Assembly: GCA_029718625.1 (NCBI GenBank) | Contig: CM056380.1 | Coordinates: 16,057,433 to 16,121,432, forward strand | Direction: 5' to 3' | Source: Synaphobranchus kaupii | Taxonomy: Eukaryota; Chordata; Actinopteri; Anguilliformes; Synaphobranchidae | DNA length: 64,000 nt | Shown: in pieces, positions 45,921-60,054 of the stretch | How the letters are laid out: each line of letters opens with the position of its first letter | Position numbering within the stretch: the first letter of the stretch is position 1 | Position numbers and translations under genes: made by a program | The notes under the pieces: model-generated | What the model was told of the DNA's origin: nothing | Seen by the model: only the letters and a program-made list of their open reading frames with translations | Databases searched by the model: none

Positions 45921-47690
45921 CGAGAGAGATAGAGAGAGAGAGATAGAGAGAGAGAGAGCAAGAGAGAGAGAGAGAGCAAGAGAGAGAGAGAGAGCGAGAA
46001 AGACTGGGGGCTGCTGGCTGGTTTGGGAGATTTTGGTTACTGTTCATCAGTGTGTTTTCTGTAATCCCTAGCACTTTTTCGGTCAACAGTGTGTTGACGG
46101 GAGCAGACGTTCCCTCTGGGAATGCCACAAGAACGAAGCCCAGAGTACAGGCGGAGACCGCAGAGCCGCCGTGACCACGGTTACACGCGGTCAGAAACGC
46201 AGATATTGCGCTAATAAAAAACAAAAACAAGAATGCCACTGGGCGTTTGAGGCCGGCTCTTCCTTACCAGCCTGTCCTGCGGTTGATGCGACGGTATTCG
46301 AGTTCCCGCTCTAATTTTACCTGCACTCCCTCTCTAGGGAAGGGCTGGAGAAGCCCGGTGCAGTTCACACACGCAAAACAACTTATTAAAACAACACAAT
46401 TACATTTTTCTTCAGGTAGGATTCAAGTGTATTTTCTTCATTGTCGTCCTACGATGTGTAAGCGACCCAGGGAGAGAAAAAAAAAAGTGGCGGGAAATTC
46501 CACCTGCCGGATTTGAGCATTTCTTCGTTAAACGCGAACAAAACATAAATCGAATTAAAAAAAAAAAAAACGGCGCTGCGCCCAAGAAGCCTGACCGCTT
46601 CCACCCTTCCGCCCCTTCGCTTTTGCTCTTTACCTCCCTCTGCTCGCAAAGAACGACAAGAAGCGGAAGAAAGGGAAGAGGGAGGAGGAGGAGGAGGAGG
46701 AGCGGTTTGATGAAAGAGGAAGGTTAAACCCTACGCCAGGGCCGCAGCCAGCCAGACAGGCCGGAGGGAGGGAGAGAGAGTGGGAGGGAGGGAGGGAGGG
46801 AGGGAGGGAGGGTGGGTGGGTGGTGGGGGAGCTGAAGAGGGGGCAAACATTTACTCGTGAGTGAGGAGGAGAGGCGTAAGGAGCGAGTGAGGGCCCCGGG
46901 GCTCGCCGCGAGTGCCGTCTAGGGCTCTTGGGTAGTTTGTCTTGTAATTGAGTCAATTGTTGACCTCCTGTTCAGCTTGCCTCTTTCGCTTCTCAGGAAG
47001 AGGAAAAAAAAGAGGGGGGATAATAAATGCCCCCCCCCCCCCCCATCCATCCATCTATCTCTCGCTACACCCCCCCCCCCCCCCCCCCCCCCCCCATCCC
47101 GTGTCTCAGGAGGTAATTGTGCTCCGACTCAAAGGCGGTGATTTAAGGAACGACTAAGGGATCCGCTGGGCTACAAGAGAGGCTTTACAATCTTTTCAGC
47201 TGAGACTTTTTCCCCCTCTCCCTCTCTCTTTCTCTCCCTCTCTCTCTCTCCCGCGTTCTCTCTCCCTCTCTCTCTCTCTCCTCTCCCGCGTTCTCTCTCC
47301 CTCTCTCTCTCTCCCGCGTTCTCTCTTTTTCATTCTTCTTTTGTCCACACCGTGGGATGAATTTTAATCACTCTCCTCCTCCTCTTCTTACCCTCCGATA
47401 CAAACCCCCCCCCCCCCCCTCCTCCTCCTCAGCTCTCCACTGCTTCCAAAAATCTGCACCCCTCGCCCCCCCCCCCACTCCCCGCCGTACAATCGTTGTG
47501 TTGCACCCAGCACCCGCCAAACCGTGCGAGACAGGTTCATCGTGACGACCACTTTGAGGGACGTAACCGATATTTTCTATCCTCTCTTTATTTTCGATAT
47601 TTTCACATCGATACAGTGAAGGTGGTTCTAGATTGAAAGCAGAAACTGAAAGTGATTCAAAACCAATGCCACAGGCATAAGCTGTGAGCA
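45406..47690. other. Simple-repeat-rich sequence without a recognised gene
   Basis: CA run at 45468-45521; GA-rich at 45690-46005; GGA/GGGA repeats at 46675-46815; C runs at 47027-47043 and 47071-47094; CT-rich at 47210-47335. The parts at 46010-46460, 46820-46980 and 47340-47690 are single-copy and nothing is recognised there. Confidence 0.6.
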
Positions 47691-48115
47691 TACAGGTACA
47701 CAGTAGGGTGTACCGGTACTAAAAACGTACCACGGTACCAGAATTTAGGTACACAGTAGGGTGTACCGGTACTAAAAACGTACCACGGTACCAGAATTTA
47801 GGTACACAGTAGGGTGTACCAGTACTAAAAACGTACCACGGTACCAGAATTTAGGTACACAGTAGGGTGTACCAGTACTAAAAATGTACCACAGTAGGGT
47901 GTACTGGTACAAAAAATGTAGTGCGGTACCAGAATTTAGGTACACAGTAGGGTGTACTGGTACTAAAAATGTACCACGGTACCAGAATTTAGGTACACAG
48001 TAGGGTGTACCGGTACTAAAAACGTACCACAGTAGGGTGTACTGGTACTAAAAACGTAGTGCGGTACCAGAATTTAGGTACACAGTAGGGTGTACCGGTA
48101 CTAAAAAAAAATTAA
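47691..48115. repeat. 53-bp minisatellite
   Basis: About eight units with TACACAGTAGGGTGTACCGG and ACGTACCACGGTACCAGAAT; some units are shortened versions lacking the CAGAATTT part. Rich in the palindrome GGTACC. A related single copy (AATTCTGGTACCGTGCTACG) sits at about 60848-60870. Confidence 0.92.
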
Positions 48116-48203
48116 AACGGTATACCAGCATTTATGAAAACACGCCTGACGTTGCTTTCGATTGCAGCGGAATGGCAGCCATCCATTGGGGGAAAAAATA
48201 CTG

Positions 48204-48904
48204 TGGCTGTGTCCGAATCAGAGCCCTATCTACTACACCCTGTCTCCTGCGTACAGTGCACTGGCAGAAGTGTGCTGTTTAATGTGCACTGTTTAGCAAT
48301 CCACAAAAAATATCCACTATACTATTTTCCAAACATACTGTGGAAGTGTCGTAAGCAGGTCGTAAGACGTCCCACCAGTGTTGCCATGTCCGCGGTTTGA
48401 CAGCTAAATCGGGAAACTTTCAAAGTGCAGTCACGGGTAAAAATGAAAAGTCGCAAAGCACGCACTTATTTTAAAAAGTAAAAATATGATGATTTCTATT
48501 TAAAATATGTTGGTTTCGGTTAAAAATTGTCTATAATTTGGGCTAGTTTTGAGTCGCCATTTGGCTGTAAAGTCTTACAAGATCTGGCAACCCTGTGCCC
48601 CACTCTTGCGTGGCCATGTCACGTGTTGTTTTTGTTGTATTTGAAGGAAAACATCAGCAAAGCTGCGCCTCATTTTTTTAAAAACGAAGCTTTACGTCAT
48701 ATTTATGTGACCAAAATGTTTGTGTACTTCTTGAAAAGTTTGCTCCCGAATGTACTCAGCGAAACCCCGGAAGTAAGCGTGTCATCCGGGTGTTTAAAAT
48801 ATACTGCAATTTGAAAACATTTCGCGTACTCTATGACTTTCTCGCCCTATCTACTCACCAAGGCTACTCAACAGTGTGGAAGAGTGCTGATTCGGACACG
48901 GCCA
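48204..48904. mobile_element. Non-autonomous DNA transposon (~700 bp)
   Basis: Inverted ends TGGCTGTGTCCGAATCAG and CTGATTCGGACACGGCCA, followed inward by CCCTATCTACT in both arms. No transposase motif inside. Superfamily not determined. Confidence 0.82.
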
Positions 48905-48964
48905 GTGTCTGTAAGAATCAAAGGGAAACATGGTGGACGTGTCTAGTGCCCTATGAGTGTGTGT

Positions 48965-49275
48965 CTGGCTGTGTCCCATTACTCTAAAAATGCATCCTCC
49001 TTTCCTCCACTACCACCTCCTCTCCTCCGTGCCCCAGAAATGGACCTTTGTGTCCTAATCTAATGTTACTGATTTCATATTAATTACATGTTTATTGTAC
49101 ATATTAACTAATGTCTCGACGCAAACTGCAACATGAGTTCGATTGTATACTGTACATGCAACTTCTTGTACTTGAAATGTACAGGCAGTTTTGCATACTT
49201 CCGGGTAGGAGACGAGTGGAGGAGAGGAGAGGAAGAAAGGAGGTGAGAAGTGAAGAATATTAGGACGCAGCCTGT
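48965..49275. mobile_element. MITE of about 310 bp (family copy 2)
   Basis: Same family as 1209-1518, reverse orientation and more diverged; shares the CCTCCTTTCCTCCACT arm, a GTCTCGACGCAAACTGCAA segment and a GGAGGAGAGGAG arm. Confidence 0.75.
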
Positions 49276-51542
49276 GTCTGGCTGCATAGCTTTGCATCCT
49301 CATGGAGGAAGAGAAATTAGCTAGATATAATCACAGCAGTAGATCACACTGACTGACCCCAACTTGTTGAAAAGCAGGGTGCTCAAAGTGAAATATGGCA
49401 GCACTTTGTCTACAAAGCCAATGATAAAGGTCAACCTGACAATATTGTCACAGCACCTGCTTGCAAAAAATACTTAAAATTTGTCTCATCAAGGGAGGCA
49501 ACACGTCAAAACCGAGCAAAGCATCTGCTCAACAAACCACTCCCATCGCCTCAGGGACTTCAGATGTGATTGGAACAGACATGACAAATGTAGATTAAGG
49601 TATTTCGATGCTTTAATAAGTGAAGTTCTATCGTTCACAATGTGCTCACATCTTCATTAGCTTTATTAGTTCTACCTCTTGGCTGAAGAATTGTGCTAAT
49701 GAGCAAATCCAGGTGATTGGAACTAAATACTGGGTGATTTACCGTGTTATCGATTTGGTATCGATATCGAGGTACCAAAGCTGGAATCAGTATCGAAGCC
49801 AAATTTTTGGTATCAGAACAACACGAGTATCGAGTATACAGCATGAACCGCAGTCACTGAAGTCATTTAACAGGGCTGTGAATATACCACTAGAGCGAGA
49901 GGCTGGAAAGAGATGTGCACCACGACACCTGCAAAATAAGGGAGAGTCCCAAAGGCTGAGGTTCGACGCAGGTGAGGGGATAAGAAGATTCTGGGGAGCC
50001 TCTATTTTGGACGAAAGCTCATTGGCGTGACAGCTTTGGGTCTCCGCCCCTCCCCGACCCCTGTAGTGGCTCAACGTCCGAATACAGAGCCATGCGCTTA
50101 AGTGCCTCTCCTGCGTGGCTTTTACGCGAGTTGATCTACGCTGTATTCTAACTTTTATCAAAATGTGGGTGGCACAGGGCATGATATTCCAATGACCTGT
50201 TTCTTGTAACTGCCCCCTGCATTGCCAACTTTCTAGTAAAAAAACTTATGTAGGGGTAAGCATTTTCAACGTCTCAGTGACAGTGTTTTTAATAACCGCA
50301 TTTGCCTTTGCTAAATCCTGCCTTTGTGAATCGTATTTGCTCTTCGGTGGTGGGGGAGGCAGTGAAATTGTGAACGTATCACATCATAGCCTTCATGAAA
50401 TTATCATAACTTCTAGATATTGATGACTGGGATATAGCATCACACAATCAAAAACTAATCATTGGAGAGTGGCTGCACACAGTAAACAAATACATTGTTG
50501 GATTTACTTTAAAAAAGGTTTTAAAAATAGTTTTTTATGATTAACCTAATAAAATCATTTACGGTGGTTGAACACAATATTATTAGTGACGTATTCAGGA
50601 ACCTTATCTGGTTCAAGGGGTTTTTTTCGGCAAAATGGTCCAATCTGGGCGCTTTCACACTTTTCACACATACCATAGACGGTTCCACAAAGAATCAAAA
50701 AGGGTTCCCCTGTGGAGACAAGCCAAAGAACCCTTTTTTCTGAGTGTATGATCCAGACAATCATATCAATTAATCCATCTAATATTGGTCTGGTATGATA
50801 TAGCTGGTCAATCATACTTTCACATATTTTTCCTTTTATGACAGCTCTTTGATAATTGCAAATATAAGCTAGGCAAAAGAAAATAATATTATATAATATT
50901 TTGTTCAAATAACATGCACTCATTCTAATATCCAGTTATGCGAAAGATGCTGTATTGTTGGTCGTGCTAGACATAAACATGCTAGACATATTTTTCTCCC
51001 GAACTAAATTGATTAAGTGAAAACTGACTCCGCGAATCTTGCAGACACACCTCGTTTTCATCAAATGTCAACCCCACGCGCGTATATACCGGAGAGACGC
51101 TTAAAACAGCTGATAAGTCAAATGTCTGAATCACAAATAGCTTAAGCTAAGCGGAATTTCGGGAGTAAGTGCCATTTGCATGTGATTATCTCATGTGGCC
51201 CTTCTCATCTGGTTCTCAAATATCGCTCCCTCTTCGTCCGCACCTATACTTGTGGCTATTTTTTTTTTTAATAAGAATCCAATTTTCCTTTCACATTCCC
51301 TCTCTCTCTCTTTCCTTCTCTGTCTCTCTCTCTCCACAGCCACAATGCTGTCCACCGCTTAAACGGTGTGAGAGGTCAAAGGTCAGAGCTCGGCCCTGGG
51401 GATTCTGCAGTCTCTGAAACGTCGCTAAGCGGTGCTCCTGTATTTGAGGTGTTTTTCCTGTGAGAGTTCGGCTCCGACCCCCCGTCTGACAGGAAGCTAC
51501 GGTGCGTAAGCCAAGTCCTCAGAACTCCTCCTCACCCTCCCT

Positions 51543-51587
<45 letters not shown>

Positions 51588-51763
51588 CCAGTCGAGTGTT
51601 TGTTAGGAAATCCTAAGCAAACTGCAGCTGTTTGTTCTCTCATTGTCGATGAGGGTTTTTATAGACTTCCACTATTGACAGTCGGCGGGCAGCTTCTGTT
51701 GGCCCTTGTGCGGGCAGGATAACACTGTGCAAATATGTGTATGTACACACTCCGCAATCTCTG

Positions 51764-51796
<33 letters not shown>

Positions 51797-54655
51797 GTGC
51801 ATGGGCGGAGCACACAGGCGATCCGTTAGCACGGACTGCACACTTTAACCGAGCGTACACCTGTCGTCCGAGAACACGCCCACACCCCCGAGACACACCC
51901 CGGCGGCCTCCAAGTAACATTCCTGGGTCACTATGGCAACGCAAGCATCCGGGTGCTTCCTGCAGCTCCTGCGCGTGCTCTGAAGAGCCAGGCAGCAGGT
52001 GAATAAGAATACAATGATAACAATAACGACGACAATAAGAGAAGAAGAGGAAAAATTTGTTCTCGTAAAGTATTTTCAGAATACCAAGGAACCAGAGCAT
52101 ATACAGGAAGTGACAGGCAAAGGAGAATACGGGACGGACGGAGACGAGAGCGGCACAGACAGGAGGTGCAGTGCTGCAATGGGGCCAAAGGATGGCCTGA
52201 TGAGGTGGGTTTTGAGGTGAGACCAGAGGGTTTCAGACGGGGCAGGAGTGGGAAGGGAATCGCTTAGCAGTGCAGCGGAATCGCTTAGCCGCGCAGCGGA
52301 ATCGCTTAGCCGTGAAGCAAACCTGAATGCATAGTGACCAGCGCGTATGTAAAAAAGCTATTCTACCCATTCACTGAATTTGAATTAGTTCTGAAAAAAA
52401 ATCATTGTCCCCCCCCCCCCCCATATTACATGCATTCTTCAGCTCACTGATTGAATTTCAGTTCATTTCCAGAACTGTCCAAATCGGAAATTTAATTGGC
52501 TGTGAGAAAGAGAAAGAAAGAGAGAGAGAGAGAGATAAATAGAGAGAGAGAAAGAGAGAGGGAGAGAAAAAAGTGTGAAAATAGGATTCCCTGGTGCAAC
52601 TGCTGCAGCTAAAGGCATAAGCGCTTGGCCGGTGGGGAGGCAGGCAGTGGTAACAGACAGACAGACCGACAGCGAGACAGACAGACAGAGACAGCGAGAC
52701 AGACAGACAGAGAGACAGACAGAGAAAGAGCGAGAGAGTGTGAGTGAAAGTGAGAGTGAGAGAGAGAAATAGGGTCAATTAGTGTAAGTTGTGCGGGACA
52801 GAGCGTGGAGCTGAGCTGCTGTTTCATATGAATGGAGGAGATCATGGGGACCAGCGGGGGTCCAATGGGGGGCCAGCGGGGGACCCTGGTGACATCACAA
52901 TGGGCCCCCCCCAAGCGGGGCAGGGCTCTTCATGCTGACGCTGCCGTTCCACACACCATTTCAAAGGGGCATTATAACCCCCCCTGCCCCTCATCACAGG
53001 CCCATCACAATGGTGAGAGATCCTCACTCAGGACACCTTGCCATTGTGTATTGGAGGACAATGCTGACATCTCACTCGGGTAATAAACGCTTCCCCTCTC
53101 TCCCCGGGGGTGAGGGGGCACGCAGCCTTCCCCTAAATGGGTCATTATCACCGCCAGAGGTGAGGCAGAGTGCACCCAGGAGTCACACCTGAGCCCTGAA
53201 ACATTGGGCCCAACCAGGCAGAGCTATGACGATATCACACACTCAGCTCTAGTGCACTGGAAAGACTCGCTTTAGCTTTTAATAATAAATAGTAATACAT
53301 ATTATTTTTGGAAAATGTATTAAACATATTTAAAAAATGTGATTTATATACACACCAACATCTAACAGACAGGTGAACTGTCACAAGTATTTCATTTTGT
53401 GCCACAATTTTGTACGACTTAAATTTTTTAAACTTTTGCCGTGAACCTTGTGTCTCGCCTGTCATCTGCAATCAGCTCATTTTGGGTGACATTTTACGGC
53501 CGGTCTAGACGCTCTACAAGTTCATAAATGTTTTTGACCAGAGGGGGTTCAACTAGAGCCAACTCCCATCTGTATAGGAGGAGGATGTCTTTTTTAATTT
53601 AACAAGGTCACAATATTTTGACAATTTGACATGGAGCTCTTCCCTCTCTCCAAAGAAAAAACTAACTACATAAATAAATAAAAGAGAACGTTTTACATAC
53701 AAAAAGGGTGAACATTTTTGCCAAATGAAAGTACAGTGGATAAAAAGTCATGTTTATAGAGTTAGGGGACCAAGTACCTCAACATCTTGAGCGGTTCCTC
53801 AGACATTTACGGTCTTGAAGGAAAAAAGGAGGTTTTTCGTGCAAAGGGAAAAAATTGCTGAAACAGAGAGAGAGATATGAAGAGCAAGAGAGACAGACAG
53901 AGAGAGAGAGAGAAAGAGAGAGAGAGGCAGGTAGCAGTAGCTCCTTCTCTTCCCAAAGGGGACACATTAGCATGTTAAATGGTCGGTCTGAGCCCTGGCT
54001 GCTCGACACAGAACCCCCCCCCCCCCCTCCTCTTTTACCTCTTTTACGAGGCTCTCGGGCAGCCGGCCGGTTGCTAGACAATACGTTTGGTTATGCGGGT
54101 TATGTAAAGTCCCTCTGCATGACAAAGGCCGGCGTGGGCGGCTGTAATGTGCCGAGCCTCTTCAGAGCCCAGAGGGTCAGCGAGCCCCACAGATCTGGCA
54201 CTACGGTCCAGAGTGCTCCCTCTTTTCTTTCGCCCGCCAGTTAAAAAGTTTGCTCCGTCTCGTTTTTTTTTTTTTTTTTTGGAGAGAGGGAAGAGGCCGT
54301 GAATGATCGCGTCCTGGGCTCAATCGAAGTCTCCCCTCTTCCTCGTGCGGATCTGAACGGTGACCCCTGCACTTTCCACCTTCTAACCCCTGAAAATGTG
54401 CCTCAAATAATCTTTCCATTCCCTTCTCTATGTAAAGCTGTATGCTATAAAGCATAACCATTAGCATGTCTCTAAGCAAAACTACTAGATTTGGCCCTGC
54501 AAAATACGTACCTACACTAAACGTACTGTATACAACTTTTTTTTGCCTGTTTCTGAAATAGCCTGAGGTTTGTCTGACTTAACCAGCTGTTCGGGTCAAG
54601 CGTTGTTCTCCCAGCCTGTTATACACACAGACTTTTACAGTAAGCCGTTCACATC
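49276..54655. other. Mostly single-copy sequence upstream of gli1, no gene recognised
   Basis: It includes a MITE fragment at 49660-49735 (family of 34732), CT runs at 51300-51335 and 51550-51590, a CA run at 51773-51797, a short three-copy repeat with CGGAATCGCTTAGC at 52256-52318, GA/GACA-rich 52500-52770, GA at 53860-53935. Around 50600-50750 lies a MITE-like piece with AAGAACCCTTTTTT. Blocks at 52805-53215 and 53940-54240 have little repeat and could be regulatory; unproven. Confidence 0.5.
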
Positions 54656-55205
54656 TGGACCGGGCCTCAGACTGACCCCTGCTTCACCCTCAAACCTCCC
54701 AATCCTCACCCGTGTCTGTCTGACCCAACGCTGCCCAACATGTACCCCTGCTTCACCCTCAAACCTGGGTCAGCCACACATGGGTGCGGATTGGGAGGTT
54801 TGAGGGTGAAGCAGGGATACATGTTGGGCAGCGTTGGGTCAGACATGTACCCCTGCTTCACCCTCAAACCTCCCAATCCGCACCTGTGTCTGTCTGACCG
54901 AACCCAATGCTGCCCAACATGTACCCCTGGTTCAACCTCAAACCTCCCGATCCTCAAACCTCCCGATCCGCACCCGTGTCTGTCTGACCGAACCCAATGC
55001 TGCCCAACATGTACCCCTGCTTCACCCTCAACCCTCCCGATCCGCACCCATGTCTATCTGACCCAATGCTGCCCAAAATGTACCCCTGGTTCACCCTCAA
55101 CCCTCCCGATCCACACCCATGTCTGTCTGACCTAACCCAACGCTGCCCAACATGTACCCCTGGTTCAACCTCAAACCTCCCGATCCGCACCCGTGGCTGT
55201 CTGAC
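54656..55205. repeat. ~70-bp minisatellite with one inverted unit
   Basis: About seven imperfect units with ACCCCTGCTTCACCCTCAAA, CCTCCCGATCCGCACCC and TGCCCAACATGT. One unit at about 54766-54843 runs in the opposite direction, giving a fold-back with its left neighbour (GCTTCACCCTCAAACC against GGTTTGAGGGTGAAGC). Confidence 0.9.
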
Positions 55206-56449
55206 CCAACGATCGGCTCAAATGAGTCAGTGATTGACGACACGTTGTAGCTCTGGATCATTACAGGGTTGATGAACCCTCGCTGACCAATCACAGGCTT
55301 TGTTCTCCTGGCCTTGTTAATGGCCACTTATTACATGTTATATTGTGTGGATGAGGGCATGCGCTAAATGGCTGAATGTAAAACTCTCAGTGGCCTCGCC
55401 CGCAGACAGTCACCTTGGGTTGGGTGCGGTAGGGGCTAATGGAAATGAAAAACGAGGGCAGGGGGGAAACACCCACACATACACCCCCACCCCCTGTCCA
55501 CACAAGAGGGACAGTGCGCGACCAATCACGTTGAGCAATCTCTCGGCAAACCGCGCGCCGCAAGCCAACAGTATGTTAACAACGAAAAAGGAGCGCAAAA
55601 CGAAAGCCACTGTGCAAACACTGTTAGAGCTCGGCTGATTTACACTGTGGCACCTCTTTGGGGTGCAGAGGGGAAGCCAAATATAACACCCAAAATACCT
55701 GTAACATCTTCAAAATCTTACACGACCGTGGGCTTCCCTCCTACTGTCTCCAAGCCTGGATTTGGCACAGCTTCCAGACCCATTCCCATTTTCCAACCCT
55801 CCGCAGTATGGAAAATATGCATTTGCATGTACAGTATATATGTCACATATAATAGGGGTTGCTTGCCTCTTTTTTTTAATGGTTTATAGCTCTGAAGTTT
55901 ACAAATATCTCTTTGTATTTTGGAGGTGCAGTTTGGTGTGTTTCTGTCCATTCCTGCCAATTGCAGATGGAGACATTACCGAGAATTTGACCATGACATG
56001 GCACCCTCTCCCGCCCCCCTTCCCACAGAAAGATAACCCCCCCCACCCCCCCCCTTCCCAGAGAAAGATGACCCCCCCCACCATAAAACACAGGGAGAGC
56101 AGCAGCGGAATGCAGGAGGGAGGGGGGGCAGCAACCTGATCCCCGTCTCCGTCAGCCCGCTCCGTTATTGCTTCTTTTTGTCTGCGTTTATTTCCACTGT
56201 AATCAGAGGAGACAACATCTGCATCTTTTAGGAGGCGTGGGGGACGTGTGCTTGACCTGTCTGCAGGACAAGGGTTTGGGGAGGAGGAGGAGGAGGAGGA
56301 GGAGGAGGGGGGGGGGGGGGGGGTGAATCCATGAATACAAAAAAGCTTGTTTTTGGGAACGCCAAGAAAAACGGTCCAAGGATGCTCTGAGGTGAACTTT
56401 GGAGAATTAATTTTCCTGTTGCAGACAGATTCTCCACCCACTCAACCAC
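55206..56449. other. Unassigned sequence
   Basis: A short SINE-tail-like piece (GCATGCGCTAAATGGCTGAATG) is at about 55345-55382. C and G runs occur at 56038-56075 and 56305-56323, and GGA repeats at 56281-56310. No gene recognised. Confidence 0.5.
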
Positions 56450-57369
56450 ACCCCACCCCTCTCTTTCCAATACACCGTACACACACACCCCCCACACACA
56501 CACACCCCACCCCACCCCTCTCTTTCCAATACACCGTACACACACACCCCCCACACACACACACCCCACCCCACCCCTCTCTTTCCAATACACCGTACAC
56601 ACACACCCCCCACACACACACACACCACACCCGACTCCTCTCTTTCCAATACACCGTACACACACACCCCCCACACACACACACACCACACCCCACCCCT
56701 CTCTTTCCAATACACCGTACACACACACCCCCCACACACACACACCACACCCCACCCCTCTCTTTCCAATACACCGTACACACACACCACACCCCACCCC
56801 TCTCTTTCCAACACACCGTACACACACACCCCCCACACACACACACACACACACCACACCCCACCCCTCTCTTTCCAACACACCAGACACACACACACCC
56901 CCCACACACACACACACACCACACCCCACCCCTCTCTTTCCAACACACCGTACACACACACCCCCCACACACACACACACCACTCCCCACCCCTCTCTTT
57001 CCAATACACCGTACACACACACCCCCCACACACACACTCACCACTCCCCACCCCTCTTTTTCCAACACACCGTACACACACACCCCCCACACACACACAC
57101 ACACCACACCCCACCCCTCTCTTTCCAACACACCAGACACACACACACCCCCCACACACACACACACGCACATGCACACTCACAGACACATAGACATAGA
57201 CACACACACACACACACCACTCCACTCTCTTTCCAATACACCGTACACTCACACCCCCCACACACACACACCACATCCCACCCCTCTCTTTCCAATACAC
57301 CGTACACACACGCCCCCCACACACACGCACGCACATGCACACTCACAGACACCCCCCACACACATGCAC

Positions 57370-57419
<50 letters not shown>

Positions 57420-57495
57420 CAAACACATGCACACTCACAGACACATGAACATAGACACACATACACACCCCCCACACACATGCACGCACACACCG
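56450..57495. repeat. ~60-bp minisatellite grown from CA repeats
   Basis: About 15 units with CCACCCCTCTCTTTCCAATA, CACCGTACACACACACC and CCCCACACACAC, variable in CA length, ending in plain CA arrays at 57370-57417. Long open frames on both strands come from the lack of stops in CA/GT sequence. Confidence 0.93.
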
Positions 57496-57990
57496 GCTCT
57501 GACGTGCTGGAGCTTGCCGCACTGAACTCTGTCCTGATCAGGGAATGTCTTAATACCTGCAGGCTTACAGCACAGGAAGCCAGAGTGAAAACGCGCCGGA
57601 GATACAACGTGACAGACTTCCGCGCGTAATTATGCTTTTCTCTGACTGACATTGTTCCTCTTCTCTCCTCCCCCACATAATTATGCTTTTCTGCGACTCA
57701 AAGTTTTCATATTCTCTCCTCCCCCACTGATACGAGCCGTTTTCCATAACGAACATCCCCTTAATTCACCGAGGACAAGAGTGGGAGCAGGAGAGATACA
57801 CTCTGAGAGATCATCTAAAAACAAACTTTCATTGCGCTTCGTTTCATCGGTCTATGCGCCTCACGAAATAAATAAATATCAACCTTGAAATCCTTGGCTC
57901 TTGAAATCTGGCGCTTTGATCATAAAATTCTTCGGTGTTTCTTGGGGATTTACTCCATTTTACTGACGTCTTAGTGAGTGAAAGGAGCGT
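57496..57990. other. Unassigned sequence
   Basis: It contains a two-copy direct repeat with ATAATTATGCTTTTCT... (about 57627 and 57677). Nothing else recognised. Confidence 0.5.
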
Positions 57991-59262
57991 TCAAGCAGCG
58001 CTGTGTGCTGTCAGACACTGAGACTCTACAGCGCAGAGCTGTGTGCTGTCAGACACTGAGACTCTATAGCGCAGAGCTGTGTGCTGTCAGACACTGAGAC
58101 TCTACAGCGCAGAGCTGTGTGCTGTCAGACACTGAGACTCTACAGCGCAGAGCTGTGTGCTGTCAGACACTGAGACTCTATAGCGCAGAGCTGTGTGCTG
58201 TCAGACACTGAGACTCTATAGCGCAGAGCTGTGTGCTGTCAGACACTGAGACTCTATAGTGCAGAGCTGTGTGCTGTCAGACACTGAGACTCTATAGTGC
58301 AGCGCTGTGTGCTGTCAGACACTGAGACTCTATAGTGCAGAGCTGTGTGCTGTCAGACACTGAGACTCTACAGCGCAGCGCTGTGTGCTGGCAGACACTG
58401 AGACTCTATAGTGCAGAGCTGTGTGCTGTCAGACACTGAGACTACAGCGCAGAGCTGTGTGCTGTCAGACACTGAGACTCTATAGCGCAGCGCTGTGTGC
58501 TGTCAGACACTGAGACTCTATAGTGCAGAGCTGTGTGCTGTCAGACACTGAGACTCTATAGTGCAGAGCTGTGTGCTGTCAGACACTGAGACTCTATAGT
58601 GCAGAGCTGTGTGCTGTCAGACACTGAGACTCTATAGTGCAGAGCTGTGTGCTGTCAGACACTGAGACTCTACAGCGCAGAGCTGTGTGCTGTCAGACAC
58701 TGAGACTCTATAGCGCAGCGCTGTGTGCTGTCAGACACTGAGACTCTATAGTGCAGAGCTGTGTGCTGTCAGACACTGAGACTCTACAGCGCAGCGCTGT
58801 GTGCTGGCAGACACTGAGACTCTATAGTGCAGAGCTGTGTGCTGTCAGACACTGAGACTCTATAGTGCAGAGCTGTGTGCTGTCAGACACTGAGACTCTA
58901 TAGTGCAGAGATGTGTGCTGTCAGACACTGAGACTCTATAGTGCAGAGCTGTGTGCTGTCAGACACTGAGACTCTACAGCGCAGAGCTGTGTGCTGTCAG
59001 ACACTGAGACTCTATATCGCAGCGCTGTGTGCTGTCAGACACTGAGACTCTACAGCGCAGAGCTGTGTGCTGTCAGACACTGAGACTTTATAGCGCAGCG
59101 CTGTGTGCTGTCAGACACTGAGACTCTACAGCGCAGAGCTGTGTGCTGTCAGACACTGAGACTCTATAGCGCTGTGTGCTGTGTGCTGTCAGACACTGAG
59201 ACTCTACAGCGCAGAGCTGTGTGCTGTCAGACACTGAGACTCTATAGCGCTGTGTGCTGTGT
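57991..59262. repeat. 38-bp minisatellite
   Basis: About 33 units of 38 bp with the core GTGTGCTGTCAGACACTGAG and variable ends (ACTCTATAGC, ACTCTACAGC, ATAGTGCAG). Right-end units are shortened and rearranged (TAGCGCTGTGTGCTGTGTGC). Confidence 0.97.
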
Positions 59263-60054
59263 GCTGTGAGTCTTGTTTACACTTTTTCCAGCGCCGCCTA
59301 GGAATTTCCCCTTTCCACCAGAGACAGAGAGTTAGACTGAGAGAGGTAGAGGAGGTGAAGGAGACATATTGTGCGTGTGTGTGTGTGTTTGGTATGTGTG
59401 TATATGTGTTCCATGGGGTGTGTGTGCGCTGCATGTGCATGCTTCTGATATACGAGTGTGTCTCTGGATGGTGACGTTTGGACACTGCTAATCTCTTAAA
59501 ACTGCGGTGATAAAAGTGAAAGCAAAACCATGGAAACCCATCTGACTGTATATACATATGACGTACAGTATGAACACTGAAATGATTATGGACAACTGCA
59601 CTGCGACTACTGGAATAGCTGCATCAATCAAGTATCCTTACAGTCAAACTCTGTGGGACGTCTATCGTGTGCCACTTCATTCATCTCTAAAGAGACATCC
59701 ACCATCGATAAGTGACTAACAGCAAGCTCAGAATCCAGCCTTATGAACATATTGGACATCATATTCACCACTTACAAAAAGGCGTACAAAATACATATTA
59801 CAAGATTTATAGAGATTTTACAGAAACTGAAATTCTTAGACAGACCTGCGGTTTTCTTAAAAACTTTCTCTCCTATTAAAATTTGGGGATTTCCCCAGAA
59901 CATCATCTTCACTGTGACCTAAACCTAAAGCCATGTGAGAATTAAAATAAATGGAGTGTTTAACCCACTCACTGTGTGCAGCTGGGCTCCTCTGAGACGC
60001 CCCGCCCTCTATCCTCTATCTACTTTCCCCTGCTGAGCCCTGGCTGGCTGTACA
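59263..60054. other. Unassigned single-copy sequence
   Basis: A GT run near 59373-59390. No feature recognised. Confidence 0.45.

Noticed and set aside
46795..46830. A Gli-binding-like TGGGTGGTG
   Set aside because: It lies in a GGGA/GGGT simple repeat and misses the last consensus base; chance is enough.
46630..46956. Minus-strand frame of 108 codons in GC-rich sequence near a possible promoter
   Set aside because: Mostly Ser/Pro/Leu from simple repeats and no similarity I can recognise.
56228..57676. Frames of up to 392 codons on both strands
   Set aside because: Low-complexity CA-based repeat; no domain, no plausible start context, similar lengths on both strands.
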